Notes: generated from the letters alone by a model not told the origin. A stretch of DNA of 64,000 bases from Lachnospiraceae bacterium AC2029 (GCA_000703065.1 JNLK01000001.1:2378001-2442000), one strand, 5' to 3'. Numbered from the stretch's first letter, positions 18,054 to 27,481 are shown. Translations and numbers: made by a program.

Positions 18054-19946
18054 ATGCCGGTTCATGTTCAAACCTGTGGTCTTGTGCTTGATATTCTGCT
18101 GATCTATTTCTTCCTCCGGCATGAAACCGTAGGACTCTTCAGTGAGCGGATCTTCCGCATGTCTCTGGTTGTCAACACGGTATGTGTGGTTCTTGATATT
18201 CTTTCTGTTGCTGCTATCGTTTTCCGGGATTTTGTTCCGGGCATTCTGGTGCACGGAGTCTGCAAGCTGTATCTTGTATCCCTGATCGGCTGCTCCTATA
18301 TGGGCTTCCTCTATACGAGCAATGATATCAGACATCTTCGTGAGGATGAGACCTTTAACCGCGTGATACGTATCATACTCGGCCTGGGAGCGTTCTTTGT
18401 CCTTATGCTTCCGATCGATTACTATCATGAGGGAAATGTTGTATACAGCCACGGACTTGCAACCGGACTTACCTATGTCATCGCACCCGCATTTATCATC
18501 GGATCCCTGGTCCTTACCTTTACCCATGGCAAGTATATGAATGCCAGCAGAAGAAATATCATCCGTGCATGGATGGCGCTGGAAATTCTGGCGGCAACGA
18601 TTCAGTTTATCTTCCCGCAGCTTCTTCTGGTGGGCTTCGGCTCCGCTATGGGACTCTTCATCCTCTACTGTGAGCTGGAGAGCCCGGAGGTGTATCTGGA
18701 CCGTACCACGGGTATCTTCTCCTTTGATACGCTGGTGATCTACCTGAAGCAGATGTTTGCCGAGGGACGGAAGTTCGTAGGTATCATGGTCTGCACCAAC
18801 GATGAATGGAAGATGGATAACGAGCAGGAGAGCAGGATCCTTCTGGAGATCAGTGAATATCTGCATTCCTTCGGCAGTGCGAAGCTGTTCCGGTGTTCCG
18901 GAAATGACTTCATGCTGATCTACGACGGTGAAGAGTATGAGAAGAGCCAGATCGAAAGCGCGATCAATCTGGACGTGATCAAAGCACGGTTCGGTCAGCC
19001 CTTTGACGGGACAATGATGATCGACGCGAAGTTCCTCTATATTCCGGATGCACGGATCGCTACCGACTGCGACGAGTATCTGGAGATCTGCCGGATCAAT
19101 AAGGATGAGATGGATCGAAATGAGATCAGCCGTCTTCTGGATGAGGAATCCGGAAGTCATATCCGTCAGCAGAGACAGATCAGGAGTGAGATCGTTGAAG
19201 CTCTGGCGGAGAACCGGGTACAGGTTCATTTCCAGCCCATTTATTCCATTGAAGAGCAGAAGTTTGTATCTGCCGAGGCTTTGGCGCGAATCATCAGTTC
19301 CGAAGGCAAGCTGATCATGCCGGGACTGTTTATTCCGGTGGCAGAAGAGTATGGTCTGATCGATCAGATCGGAGAACGTGTCTTTGAGATCACCTGCCGG
19401 ACTTTCCGGGAGAAGGCTCTGAAGGACATGGGTATCCGGTATCTGGAGGTGAATCTGTCCGTGGCCCAGTGCGAAAACAGCCGCCTTTCGGACATTTATA
19501 ACCGTATCATGGAACAGGAAGAGGTTGAGCCGACCTCGATCAATCTGGAGATCACGGAAAGCTCTACCCTGCATTACAGAAATATTCTGCTGGAGAACAT
19601 GAACGCCCTCGGGCGTCTGGGCTGCAGCTTCTCTCTCGATGACTTCGGTACGGGTGAGAGCAATCTGAACTACATCGTGGATATGCCGGTACAGATCGTG
19701 AAGTTTGACCGGTCCATGGTGCAGGACTACTTCGTGAATGACAGAGCCAAGACCGTTATGCGTGCAACGGTTGCCATGATCAAGGAGATCGGCCTGAAGA
19801 TCGTGGCCGAGGGAGTCGAAACGAAGGAACAACTTGACGCAATGGAGGAATTGGGTGTAGATTATATCCAAGGTTATTACTTCTCGAAGCCTCTGGCTGA
19901 GAAGGATTTCCTCAGTTTCCTCGAAGTCAAGAATAAGGTTGCATAA
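18054..19946 (+). CDS. membrane-bound EAL protein (c-di-GMP phosphodiesterase) with degenerate GGDEF
   Basis: 630 residues. About six membrane segments occupy residues 8-205, probably a sensory 7TM-like module. A vestigial GGDEF-like domain (about 215-350) has SGNDF (282-286) where the active site should be, so no cyclase activity is expected. The EAL domain (about 375-625) is intact: EAL at 408-410, EITES (499-503), LDDFGTG (528-534), KFDRS and AEGVET (585-590), which supply metal and catalytic residues for hydrolysing c-di-GMP to pGpG. GGAGG precedes the start. The MoxR gene starts about 21 bases after its stop, suggesting co-transcription and c-di-GMP input to that cluster (inference). Confidence 0.92.
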   Translation: MPVHVQTCGLVLDILLIYFFLRHETVGLFSERIFRMSLVVNTVCVVLDILSVAAIVFRDFVPGILVHGVCKLYLVSLIGCSYMGFLYTSNDIRHLREDETFNRVIRIILGLGAFFVLMLPIDYYHEGNVVYSHGLATGLTYVIAPAFIIGSLVLTFTHGKYMNASRRNIIRAWMALEILAATIQFIFPQLLLVGFGSAMGLFILYCELESPEVYLDRTTGIFSFDTLVIYLKQMFAEGRKFVGIMVCTNDEWKMDNEQESRILLEISEYLHSFGSAKLFRCSGNDFMLIYDGEEYEKSQIESAINLDVIKARFGQPFDGTMMIDAKFLYIPDARIATDCDEYLEICRINKDEMDRNEISRLLDEESGSHIRQQRQIRSEIVEALAENRVQVHFQPIYSIEEQKFVSAEALARIISSEGKLIMPGLFIPVAEEYGLIDQIGERVFEITCRTFREKALKDMGIRYLEVNLSVAQCENSRLSDIYNRIMEQEEVEPTSINLEITESSTLHYRNILLENMNALGRLGCSFSLDDFGTGESNLNYIVDMPVQIVKFDRSMVQDYFVNDRAKTVMRATVAMIKEIGLKIVAEGVETKEQLDAMEELGVDYIQGYYFSKPLAEKDFLSFLEVKNKVA

Positions 19947-19967
19947 TACCAAGTGAAGGAGAAGATT

Positions 19968-20960
19968 GTGGAGCAGCAGAATAATATCTCACAGGAAGAG
20001 TTTGACCTGTCTCAGGAAATCATAGGGAAGCTCTCGAATTACTACGACTCGAAGGTTGTAGGACAAAGAATTATGAAATTTGCACTGGTGGCAGCTGTTA
20101 TGGCAGACGGACACATTCTCGTGGAGTCCGTGCCGGGTCTCGCGAAGACAACAGCTGCCAAGGCCATTTCCGATGCAGTGGACGGGAAGTTCTCCCGGAT
20201 CCAGTGCACGCCGGATCTTCTGCCCAGTGATATCATAGGTACACAGATCTATAATCAGTCTTCCGGTCGGTTCGAGACGATCCTCGGACCGGTCTTTGCG
20301 AACTTTGTACTTCTGGACGAGATCAACCGGTCCAGTGCGAAGACGCAGAGCGCCATGCTCGAGGCCATGCAGGAACGCCATGTGACCATCGGTGGAGTGA
20401 CCTACGAGATGCCGGAGGATGTTTTCATTGTAATCGCAACCCAGAACCCCATCGAGCAGGAGGGTACTTACCTTCTGTCCGAGGCACAGACGGACCGTTT
20501 CCTTATTAAGGAGAAGATCACCTATCCCTCTCCGGAGGAAGAGGCCGAGATCCTGAACCGGATCGAAAGCGGCGCCATGGAGAAGACTCCGGCCGTGCTT
20601 TCCATTCAGGATGTGGACCGTCTGCAGGCGATCACGGAGAAGGTCTATGTGGACCCTGCCATCAAGAAGTACATCTCCTATATCGTGGATGCGACCCGGC
20701 ATGCGGATACGGTCCTGCCGGAGGAACTGGCGCGCTATGTACGTATGGGTGCGAGCCCGCGTGCTTCCATCGCCTTCCTTAAGATTGCCAAGGCCGTAGC
20801 GCTCCTCTACGGACGCACCTATGTGACTCCGGATGATGTCAAGGCGCTCCGGTATCAGGTGCTCCGTCACAGAGTGGAACTGAACTATGCGGCAATTGCG
20901 GATGATGTATCTGTTGAGACGATCATTGATAAGATCTTCGGCAGTATCCGTACACCGTAA
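19968..20960 (+). CDS. MoxR-family AAA+ ATPase, cluster 1
   Basis: 330 residues. A MoxR-type Walker A variant (SVPGLAKTT) and Walker B (LLDEINRSSAKTQSAMLEAM) are visible, with sensor 1 in VIATQNPIEQEGTY and an arginine-bearing SEAQTDRF segment. MoxR ATPases act as chaperones that mature or insert partners, usually with DUF58 and VWA proteins, as here. The start is taken as GTG at 19968 because AAGGAG is 6 bases upstream; a GTG at 19953 in the same frame has no ribosome site. It heads the DUF58-VWA-VWA-TPR run and may be read through from the EAL gene. Confidence 0.9.
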   Translation: MEQQNNISQEEFDLSQEIIGKLSNYYDSKVVGQRIMKFALVAAVMADGHILVESVPGLAKTTAAKAISDAVDGKFSRIQCTPDLLPSDIIGTQIYNQSSGRFETILGPVFANFVLLDEINRSSAKTQSAMLEAMQERHVTIGGVTYEMPEDVFIVIATQNPIEQEGTYLLSEAQTDRFLIKEKITYPSPEEEAEILNRIESGAMEKTPAVLSIQDVDRLQAITEKVYVDPAIKKYISYIVDATRHADTVLPEELARYVRMGASPRASIAFLKIAKAVALLYGRTYVTPDDVKALRYQVLRHRVELNYAAIADDVSVETIIDKIFGSIRTP

Positions 20961-21062
20961 CGAAAAATTTCGCGGGATCTCCATAAAGTCCCGTGTGTGA
21001 TTCGTATCATCTTATGTAGGTGATATTGCATCAGACAGTGGCATTCAAAGGGTTGCTTAATT

Positions 21063-21929
21063 ATGGATTACGATTATCTGTCCAGGATCAGGGCGAATCT
21101 TACCCTGTATTCCAAGAAGAAAACTTCAAATCTGCTGGACGGTGGATTCCGCTCGATCTTTCGCGGGCGGAGTCTTGATTTTGATGACCTGAGGGAGTAT
21201 ACCTACGGTGATAACGTTCGTGATATCGACTGGAAATCCTCTTCAAAGACGGGGAAGACTCTGGTCCGCCGTTATATCGCTGAGAGAAAGCACAATATCC
21301 TTCTGATTGGCGATTCCGGTCTGAAAATGGTCGCGGATACCGATGCAGGGGAGCCGAAGGAGAAGCTGGCGGTCATGACGCTGGGTTCTCTTGCCTATCT
21401 TGCAAACCGTCATGGGGATGATTTTGCTCTTCTCATGAACCGTGGTGCAGGTATGGATTTCAGTTTCTTTAAGTCCGGAGAGGTACATTTTGAAAGGATC
21501 GTCCGTCGCTACGAAACCTCCATCGGACAGAGCCCCAGAAGGGATCTGGGAAGCCTTCTGAATTATGTGGCGGATCATTTTCGGAGAAGGATGCTGATCT
21601 TTATCGTTACGGATATGGAGGGAGCCTCCCATGTGGATGACCGCCTTCTGAAGAAGCTTACCGTACAGAGCGACGTTCTCTTCCTTACGGTCTCGGACGC
21701 CTATCTGACAGGGGGTATGGCATACGATGTGGAAGGGAAGGATTATGAACCTGAGTTTCTGCAGTCCTCCCGTCGGCTGGGCCGGCTGGAGCGGTCTGAG
21801 AGAAAGTCCCGCAGGGCGTCCTTTGAGACGCTCTGTAAGAGATATGATGTAGGCTTTACGGAGATCCGGAAGGAAGCGGAGCTGATCGACCGTATCGCCG
21901 AACTGATGGAAGAACACAAAGGAGTATAG
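21063..21929 (+). CDS. DUF58 protein, cluster 1
   Basis: 288 residues, soluble, with the DUF58 hallmark LREYTYGDNVRDIDWKSSSK near residue 40-60 followed by a VWA-like fold (NILLIGDSG...) in the C-terminal part. DUF58 proteins are the usual MoxR partner. It is preceded by 102 non-coding bases and AAAGGG. It is shorter than the DUF58 protein of cluster 2 and lacks that protein's N-terminal membrane helices. Confidence 0.85.
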   Translation: MDYDYLSRIRANLTLYSKKKTSNLLDGGFRSIFRGRSLDFDDLREYTYGDNVRDIDWKSSSKTGKTLVRRYIAERKHNILLIGDSGLKMVADTDAGEPKEKLAVMTLGSLAYLANRHGDDFALLMNRGAGMDFSFFKSGEVHFERIVRRYETSIGQSPRRDLGSLLNYVADHFRRRMLIFIVTDMEGASHVDDRLLKKLTVQSDVLFLTVSDAYLTGGMAYDVEGKDYEPEFLQSSRRLGRLERSERKSRRASFETLCKRYDVGFTEIRKEAELIDRIAELMEEHKGV

Positions 21930-21940
21930 GAGCAGCCAAG

Positions 21941-22426
21941 ATGCAGACGTCAGTTGAATTACAAAATCCAATGTCATACTATCTCTTCTGGCTGATCCTG
22001 GCGATCGTTGCGGTGGCAGCGGTATTCTTCCTTCAGATCTTCTTCCGGATCCTTCTTCGGGATCAGCTGAAGAGGAAGAAGGATCCGAAGCAGCCGAAGG
22101 TTCATGCACCGAAGAAGAAACCTCTCTCCGTGCTGAAGTGGGAATATCTTCAGAGGCTGGATTATCTGGAGCGTGGGATCATGGCCGGCTCCTACACGAA
22201 GAGAGCCGCGTATCAGGAGCTGTCCATGCTGATCCGTACCTTCGTAAATGATGCGACGGGGATCAAGGTACAGAACTATTCTCTTCAGGAGATCCGGAGA
22301 GTCGGGATCCCGGGGCTGACTGCCCTGGTACAGGAATACTATGAGCCGGAATTTGCACGGCAGTCCATGGCGGACATCCGCGCATCTCTGTTCCGGACCA
22401 GAAAGGCGATTCAATTATGGACTTGA
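21941..22426 (+). CDS. small membrane protein of MoxR cluster 1 (DUF4381-like)
   Basis: 161 residues: one membrane helix (about 14-35), a basic linker (LKRKKDPKQPKVHAPKKKP) and a helical cytoplasmic tail (YLERGIMAGSYTKRAAYQELSMLIR). Position between the DUF58 and VWA genes and this topology fit the small DUF4381-type proteins of MoxR/Bat operons, although the similarity is by layout rather than clear motif. It overlaps the next gene by 10 bases, indicating translational coupling. Confidence 0.6.
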   Translation: MQTSVELQNPMSYYLFWLILAIVAVAAVFFLQIFFRILLRDQLKRKKDPKQPKVHAPKKKPLSVLKWEYLQRLDYLERGIMAGSYTKRAAYQELSMLIRTFVNDATGIKVQNYSLQEIRRVGIPGLTALVQEYYEPEFARQSMADIRASLFRTRKAIQLWT

Positions 22427-23499
22427 AATATCCCATTTTTCTATATATCGGGATACCTGTGCTGGTTGCGGGTCTGGTCGTCATGCATATTTTCGGGCGC
22501 AGGAGGAAATACAAGGGAGGACGCCGTGTGGCGAATACCCGGTTTTTCCGCGGACTCGCAGAGTATGAAGGACAGAAGCAGCTTCGACGTGTCCTTGCGG
22601 TGGTGCTCGAGGTATGCATCATCGGAAGTCTCATTTCTTCCCTGATCCTTGCGGCACGTCCCTATCGGACGGAAACCACCAGTAACGGCGTGAAGAAGAG
22701 GGATATCTTCCTCTGCCTTGATGTATCCTACTCCATCTGCTATCTGAACTATGATCTGGTGGACAGTCTGGAGGAGGTTGTTGCAGGGCTGAAGGGAGAC
22801 CGTTTCGGTATCCTGATCTTCAACACATCCTCGGTACTCTACGTCCCCATGACGGATGACTATGATTTCATCCGCCAGAAGCTGGAGGATCTGAAGGAGT
22901 ATTTCCGTCTCCAGAAGATCTATCAGGACGAGACCTCAAGTTATGACTTCGGAAATACCGAAGATTATATGAAAATGAGGGAGGTTCTGGATTATTACGA
23001 TGCAGGAACCCTTGTCAATAACTATACCAAGGGAAGCTCTCTCATCGGAGAGGGACTTGCCAGCTGTGTTTACAGCTTTCCGCGACTTGCCAGCGAGGAC
23101 CGGACACGTCTGATCATCATGGCAACGGACAATGCGGAAATGGCGCTTTCCACCCCGCTTGTTGAGCTGGACGGAGCCGTCGATCTTTGTATTAAGAATC
23201 ATATCAAAATGTTCGGTCTGTTCCCGGATCAGGAAACCTATGATAAGGGAAATTACAGCGACTACACTACGGATATGAGTGAATTCCAGGCCGGAGTTGA
23301 GCGGACGGGCGGAACCTTCTATCAGCAGTCCAAAACTCTGACGGTGGAGGATATTGTTGCTGATATTCAGCGGCAGGAGGCCCTGGAGGTGGATGAACTG
23401 ATCATTACCAAGGAGATCGATCAGCCTGAGGCATTTGTGATCGTGCTTCTGGTGTGCCTGACGCTGGGATTCGGAGCAGGAGTGGTACTGAAATCATGA
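22417..23499 (+). CDS. VWA-domain membrane protein, cluster 1 (BatA-like)
   Basis: 360 residues. N-terminal membrane helix (6-25), a second near residue 65-80, a von Willebrand A domain (about 90-300) starting DIFLCLDVSYSIC, whose DVSYS gives the DxSxS metal-ion-dependent adhesion site, and a C-terminal helix (about 340-358). This is the BatA/BatB topology: VWA anchored between helices. Its stop overlaps the next start as ATGA. Probably works with the MoxR ATPase in envelope stress or assembly; the partner is unknown. Confidence 0.85.
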   Translation: MDLKYPIFLYIGIPVLVAGLVVMHIFGRRRKYKGGRRVANTRFFRGLAEYEGQKQLRRVLAVVLEVCIIGSLISSLILAARPYRTETTSNGVKKRDIFLCLDVSYSICYLNYDLVDSLEEVVAGLKGDRFGILIFNTSSVLYVPMTDDYDFIRQKLEDLKEYFRLQKIYQDETSSYDFGNTEDYMKMREVLDYYDAGTLVNNYTKGSSLIGEGLASCVYSFPRLASEDRTRLIIMATDNAEMALSTPLVELDGAVDLCIKNHIKMFGLFPDQETYDKGNYSDYTTDMSEFQAGVERTGGTFYQQSKTLTVEDIVADIQRQEALEVDELIITKEIDQPEAFVIVLLVCLTLGFGAGVVLKS

Positions 23500-24461
23500 T
23501 GACTAACCCGATACTTTCAAATTACATCGTGATCCCTGTCCTGGCGGTTCTTCTGGTGGGTGTACTTGTGATGGTGCTCCGGCGGCATGACAAGGTGTGG
23601 TGCAAGGTTCTGTCTGTTGTTCGTGTGACACTGATCCTCGGTCTGGCGTTTGTGATCAATCTGCGCCCGTCGGTGAAGCGGTACAACGCAGAGATCGAGC
23701 TGAAGAACATTGACGTTCTATTCGTTGTGGACACCACCATCAGTATGTGGGCAGAGGACTATGACGGAAATAAAAAGCGGATGGACGGCGTGCAGGAAAC
23801 ATGTGATTACATCCTGGAGGAACTGGCGGGAAGTAATTTTTCTCTGATCCGTTTTGATAACCGCTCGCAGATCCTGGCACCCTTTACGCAGGACGCGCGA
23901 AGTGTCTCGGACGCATTTTCCACCATCAAACAGCCGGATACATATTATGCACGGGGAAGCTCCCTGAACACTCCGTATGAGGAAATGAAGGAAATGCTGA
24001 TCTCCTCCTCCAAGAAGGAGGAAAGAAAGACGGTGGTATTCTTCATCAGCGACGGTGAGATCACGGATGATTCCCAGCTTCAGAGCTATGCGGAGCTGGA
24101 GCAGTATATTGACGGCGGCGCGGTGCTTGGTTTTGGTACAAAGCAGGGCGGTAAGATGGAGGCGAACAACGGGTATTCCCGGAAGTACATCCAGGACCCC
24201 GGAACCAGTGAGGATGCGATCTCCGCGCTTAATGAGGAAAACCTGCAGAAGATCGCGAAGGATCTTCAGGTTGAGTATATGAACATACGCAGTCCGGAGG
24301 AGGTTGGAGCCCTTCTGGATTCCATCAAGAGTGGTAGCAGCATCCGGATGGAAGAGGCGGAGATGATCACCTATGAGGATATCACCTGGATCCTGGGAAT
24401 CTTCGGAGCAGCGCTTCTCATCTGGGAACTGATCTCTATCGTATGGCAGCGGAAGCTGTAG
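23496..24461 (+). CDS. second VWA-domain membrane protein, cluster 1 (BatB-like)
   Basis: 321 residues from ATG at 23496, which overlaps the previous stop by ATGA; the frame is open further upstream but that part lies inside the preceding gene. Two N-terminal helices (about 8-25 and 35-52), a VWA domain with MIDAS DTTIS in VLFVVDTTISMW, and a C-terminal helix (about 293-315). The paired VWA proteins may form a heteromeric membrane complex (inference). Confidence 0.83.
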   Translation: MMTNPILSNYIVIPVLAVLLVGVLVMVLRRHDKVWCKVLSVVRVTLILGLAFVINLRPSVKRYNAEIELKNIDVLFVVDTTISMWAEDYDGNKKRMDGVQETCDYILEELAGSNFSLIRFDNRSQILAPFTQDARSVSDAFSTIKQPDTYYARGSSLNTPYEEMKEMLISSSKKEERKTVVFFISDGEITDDSQLQSYAELEQYIDGGAVLGFGTKQGGKMEANNGYSRKYIQDPGTSEDAISALNEENLQKIAKDLQVEYMNIRSPEEVGALLDSIKSGSSIRMEEAEMITYEDITWILGIFGAALLIWELISIVWQRKL

Positions 24462-24473
24462 TGAGGAAATGCC

Positions 24474-25394
24474 ATGGAAGAAAAGGACAGGAAAGATCAG
24501 GATAAGAAAGAACTGAAGAAACTGAATAAGGACAACAAGAAGGAAAACAAGAAGGAAAAGGCCGAAAGCCGTTCTGACGGAAAGAAGGCAGACAGCAAGT
24601 CCGGGAAAGCAGGAAAGAAGAAGTTCCGTGTAAAAAATGCGAGACTTTTCATGTTCTGGATCGACGTGGCTGTTGTATTTCTGCTTGCCTTCGGTCTCTA
24701 CATGGGGATCCGTTATTTCATGAATTCCAAATTCCTTTCGGCTTATGAGGCGGGAAATTACGAGACGGAGCTTGAGGAAAGCCTGAAGAAGGTGAACCTG
24801 ATCGAAAGCTATCTCCCCTATTATAACTTGGGTAATGTGGCTTATAAGGAAGGGGACTATAACCGCGCCATCGCCTACTATAAACAGGCGCTGGAGAAGG
24901 ATCCGCCGAAGCATAAGGAGTGCCCGATCCGTGTGAATCTGGCGCTTGCCATGATCCAGAAGATCGATTTCCAGGATCTCTCCACCGAGAAGAAGCTTCA
25001 GAATGCTCTTCAGACCCTGCGCGCGGCCAGAGTGGTCCTTACCGTTCATGGGTGTGCGGATCCGGTCGGAACTGACGGACATGATCCGGAAGCGGAGCAG
25101 TTAAAGCAGGATATCGATAAGATGATCGAGCAGCTGGAGAATCCGCCGGATCAGGATCAGCAGCAGGATGATAATCAGGATCAGAATCAGGACCAGAATC
25201 AGGATCAGAACCAGGATCAGGACCAGCAGCAGAACGACGATAAGGAAACCGAACAGGAGAAGAAGATCCGAGAGCAGCTTGAACAGCAGCAGCAGGATGC
25301 CCTGAAGGAGCGTGCTGATACCCAGCAGGACTACGATTCTCAGCAGAATGACGACGGCGGCAGCAGCTGGAATTTTGATGGAAAGAACTGGTAG
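24474..25394 (+). CDS. TPR membrane protein with Gln/Asp-rich tail (BatC/BatE-like)
   Basis: 306 residues: a 50-residue highly charged Lys/Asp/Glu N-terminus, one membrane helix (about 60-80), tetratricopeptide-like repeats (about 90-190; YYNLGNVAYKEGDYNRAIAYYKQAL is a good TPR), then a low-complexity tail rich in DQNQDQNQDQ and QQQ to residue 290. The layout fits BatC/BatE proteins that close MoxR/Bat operons. It ends right before a hairpin terminator. Start supported by GAGGAAA upstream. Confidence 0.8.
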   Translation: MEEKDRKDQDKKELKKLNKDNKKENKKEKAESRSDGKKADSKSGKAGKKKFRVKNARLFMFWIDVAVVFLLAFGLYMGIRYFMNSKFLSAYEAGNYETELEESLKKVNLIESYLPYYNLGNVAYKEGDYNRAIAYYKQALEKDPPKHKECPIRVNLALAMIQKIDFQDLSTEKKLQNALQTLRAARVVLTVHGCADPVGTDGHDPEAEQLKQDIDKMIEQLENPPDQDQQQDDNQDQNQDQNQDQNQDQDQQQNDDKETEQEKKIREQLEQQQQDALKERADTQQDYDSQQNDDGGSSWNFDGKNW

Positions 25395-25425
25395 GAACGA
25401 AAAATCCATCAGGATTTTTCGTTCC
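25394..25425 (+). terminator. terminator of MoxR cluster 1
   Basis: GGAACGAAAAATCC-ATCA-GGATTTTTCGTTCC, a perfect 14-bp stem. Its first base is the last base of the stop codon of the TPR gene. It is the first of ten hairpins in a row. Confidence 0.8.
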
Positions 25426-25713
25426 GTATACGCCCACGAGCGAAAGCTCGTGCCCCGCGAAGCGGGGGGCGAATGCGCCGTCAATGGGCGCATGAGCAGG
25501 CCGCATATTTCTTCATATTTCTTCAGAAATATGCGTATGGTGCCATGACGCGTTTACACGCGTCATGCATGCCCGATTCTCGGTCATGGTTGCGCTTCGC
25601 GCAACGCATCCTCACTTCGTTCGGACCTGATTTTGCTTCGCAAAATCTGGCCTGCCGTATACGCCCACGAGCAAAAGCTCGTGCCCCGCGAAGCGGGGGG
25701 CGAATGCGCCGTC
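25424..25713. repeat. array of GAA/TTC-loop hairpins with a 59-bp direct repeat
   Basis: Two copies of a 59-bp unit (25424-25482 and 25655-25713, one mismatch) each contain CACGAGC..GCTCGTG and CCCCGC-GAA-GCGGGG. Between them lie hairpins at 25503-25534 (GCATATTTCT), 25544-25567 (CATGACGCGT-TTAC-ACGCGTCATG), 25589-25605 (GTTGCGC-TTC-GCGCAAC) and 25629-25647 (GATTTTGC-TTC-GCAAAATC). No gene is present. Confidence 0.85.
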
Positions 25714-25719
25714 CATTAA

Positions 25720-25778
25720 GACAGAGGGACAGGTTCCGTGTCACATGAAAATGTGACACGGAACCTGTCCCTTCTGTC
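25720..25778. terminator. 27-bp palindrome, likely bidirectional terminator
   Basis: GACAGAGGGACAGGTTCCGTGTCACAT pairs with its complement across a GAAA loop, with one bulged base. It is almost the same palindrome as at 48096-48160. It separates the convergent MoxR cluster 1 and pyk. Confidence 0.75.
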
Positions 25779-25793
25779 ATGCCATGAAGCAGG

Positions 25794-27212
25794 CTAGTCT
25801 TCGATGCACTCCACTTTTATGATGTTGGTGTTGCCGCTGTGTCCGTCCATCAGTCCGCCGGTCAGGACCACATTGTCCCCGGCCTTCAGTCCCAGCATCC
25901 GGGTAGCCTCACGGATGGAGTTGGAGAACATGGATTCCATGGAATCGTAGATCCCGCAGAGCATCGGGGTTACGCCCCAGCTCAGGTTCAGCTTCCTCCA
26001 GACCTTCTCGGAGGTGGTCATTCCGATGATGTCCACCGGGCAGCGGAATCTGCTGACCATGCGGGCGGTACGGCCCGACAGGGAATTTACGATGATACAT
26101 TTTGCCTTTACGTCGATGGCCATGGAGCAGGTGGAGTGGGATACGGCATCCAGGTTGTTTCGGATCTCCACATCCAGAGCCTTAAAACGCTTCTCGTAAT
26201 GGATGGTTTCTTCGGTGACCTCGATGGTCTGGATCATGGTCTTCAGTGCTTCCAACGGATATTTGCCGGAAGCGGTCTCGCCGGAAAGCATCACGGCGGA
26301 GGTGCCGTCGTAAACGGCGTTGGCCACGTCGGAAACCTCGGCTCTCGTGGGACGGGGCTTCTCGATCATGGATTCCAGCATCTCCGTGGCGGTGATGACA
26401 CGGGTGCCCAGCATACGGCACTTGGTGATCAGGTGCTTCTGGATCGCGGGGACCTCCACTGCAGGGATCTCCACGCCCAGATCTCCGCGGGCGATCATGA
26501 TCCCGTCTGCGATCTCGCAGATCTCATCGATATGATCCACACCGGACCGATTCTCTATCTTGGCGATGATGTCGACATCGCGTCCGCCGTTGGCATCCAG
26601 GAAGTCCCGGAGAGACTGGACATCCGCCTTCGTGGATACAAAGGAGGCAGCCACATACTCGATCCCCTGGCTGATACCGAAGAGAAGGTCGGACTTGTCC
26701 TGCTCGCTGAGGAAGACCTGGTTCAGTACCTTGTTGGGGAAGTTCATGCTCTTGCGGTCGGAGAGGACTCCGCCGGAGATACATTTGCAGACGGCATCCG
26801 TTCCCTGAAGATCAGTCACCTCGAAAATGACCAGGCCGTTGTTGACCAGGATACGGTCGCCTACGTTGAGATCGTCCACCAGACGGTCATAGCTGACGGA
26901 TACGCGGGTGTTGTCTCCCTCCACATCCTGTGTGGTAAAGACAAATGTGTCGCCTTCTCCAATGGTTACCTTATGATCCTTAAAGGTACGGATCCGGTAC
27001 TCGGGCCCCTTGGTATCCAGCATGATGGCGATGGGAAGGCACAGCTTGCTCCGTACCTTCTTGATCAGATCGAATTTCTTCTTATGCTCCTCGTGTGTTC
27101 CATGGGAGAAATTAAGACGGGCCACATTCAGTCCGGCACGGCAGAGAGCCGAAAAGGTCTCTTCGTTGTCGCAGGCAGGGCCGACGGTTGCGATGACTTT
27201 GGTTTTACGCAT
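25794..27212 (-). CDS. pyk: pyruvate kinase
   Basis: Converts PEP + ADP to pyruvate + ATP, the last step of glycolysis. 472 residues, the core A/B/C-domain form without the extra C-terminal PEP-utiliser domain found in some Bacillota. Visible: TKVIATVGPA near the N-terminus, NFSHGTHEEH, LDTKGPEYR, IIAKIENRSGVD with the catalytic Lys, MIARGDLGVEIP and the EMLESMIEKPRPTRAE potassium/metal signature. The B domain sits between LDTKGPEYR and the IENRSG segment. The start is at 27212, preceded by AGGAGG; the frame is open 9 codons further without a site. Monocistronic, with its own promoter. Confidence 0.97.
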   Translation of the reverse strand: MRKTKVIATVGPACDNEETFSALCRAGLNVARLNFSHGTHEEHKKKFDLIKKVRSKLCLPIAIMLDTKGPEYRIRTFKDHKVTIGEGDTFVFTTQDVEGDNTRVSVSYDRLVDDLNVGDRILVNNGLVIFEVTDLQGTDAVCKCISGGVLSDRKSMNFPNKVLNQVFLSEQDKSDLLFGISQGIEYVAASFVSTKADVQSLRDFLDANGGRDVDIIAKIENRSGVDHIDEICEIADGIMIARGDLGVEIPAVEVPAIQKHLITKCRMLGTRVITATEMLESMIEKPRPTRAEVSDVANAVYDGTSAVMLSGETASGKYPLEALKTMIQTIEVTEETIHYEKRFKALDVEIRNNLDAVSHSTCSMAIDVKAKCIIVNSLSGRTARMVSRFRCPVDIIGMTTSEKVWRKLNLSWGVTPMLCGIYDSMESMFSNSIREATRMLGLKAGDNVVLTGGLMDGHSGNTNIIKVECIED

Positions 27213-27310
27213 GGGATTCCTCCTGATTCTATCATTCATTTTGCTACCCGAATATGTTGCTTTCGGGTGCTTCGATGTAAAGGTTTGATTGATGTGTGAT
27301 ACTGACTTTC

Positions 27311-27339
27311 ATTCTAACATGCACCGGTCTGTTTTTCAA
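27311..27339 (-). promoter_or_regulatory. pyk promoter
   Basis: Minus strand: TTGAAA (27334-27339), a 17-base spacer, TAGAAT (27311-27316). The leader contains a small ACCCGAA / TTCGGGT hairpin (27246-27269). Confidence 0.65.
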
Positions 27340-27439
27340 TTGCCTTGGCTTTTTCCATAGCGATTCCTTAGCTGCCTCGTGATAACGGGGAGCGGTATGA
27401 CCATGATGAGATCCTTGATGGATGATGATGGGAGAGTGC

Positions 27440-27462
27440 TGATATTCGATATTGGAATATCA
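27440..27462. promoter_or_regulatory. inverted repeat, candidate operator for MoxR cluster 2
   Basis: TGATATTC-N7-GAATATCA is a perfect 8-bp inverted repeat followed at once by another GATATTC. It lies 20 bases upstream of the -35 at 27482, an activator-like position. Confidence 0.45.
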
Positions 27463-27481
27463 CGATATTCATATCTGTCAT

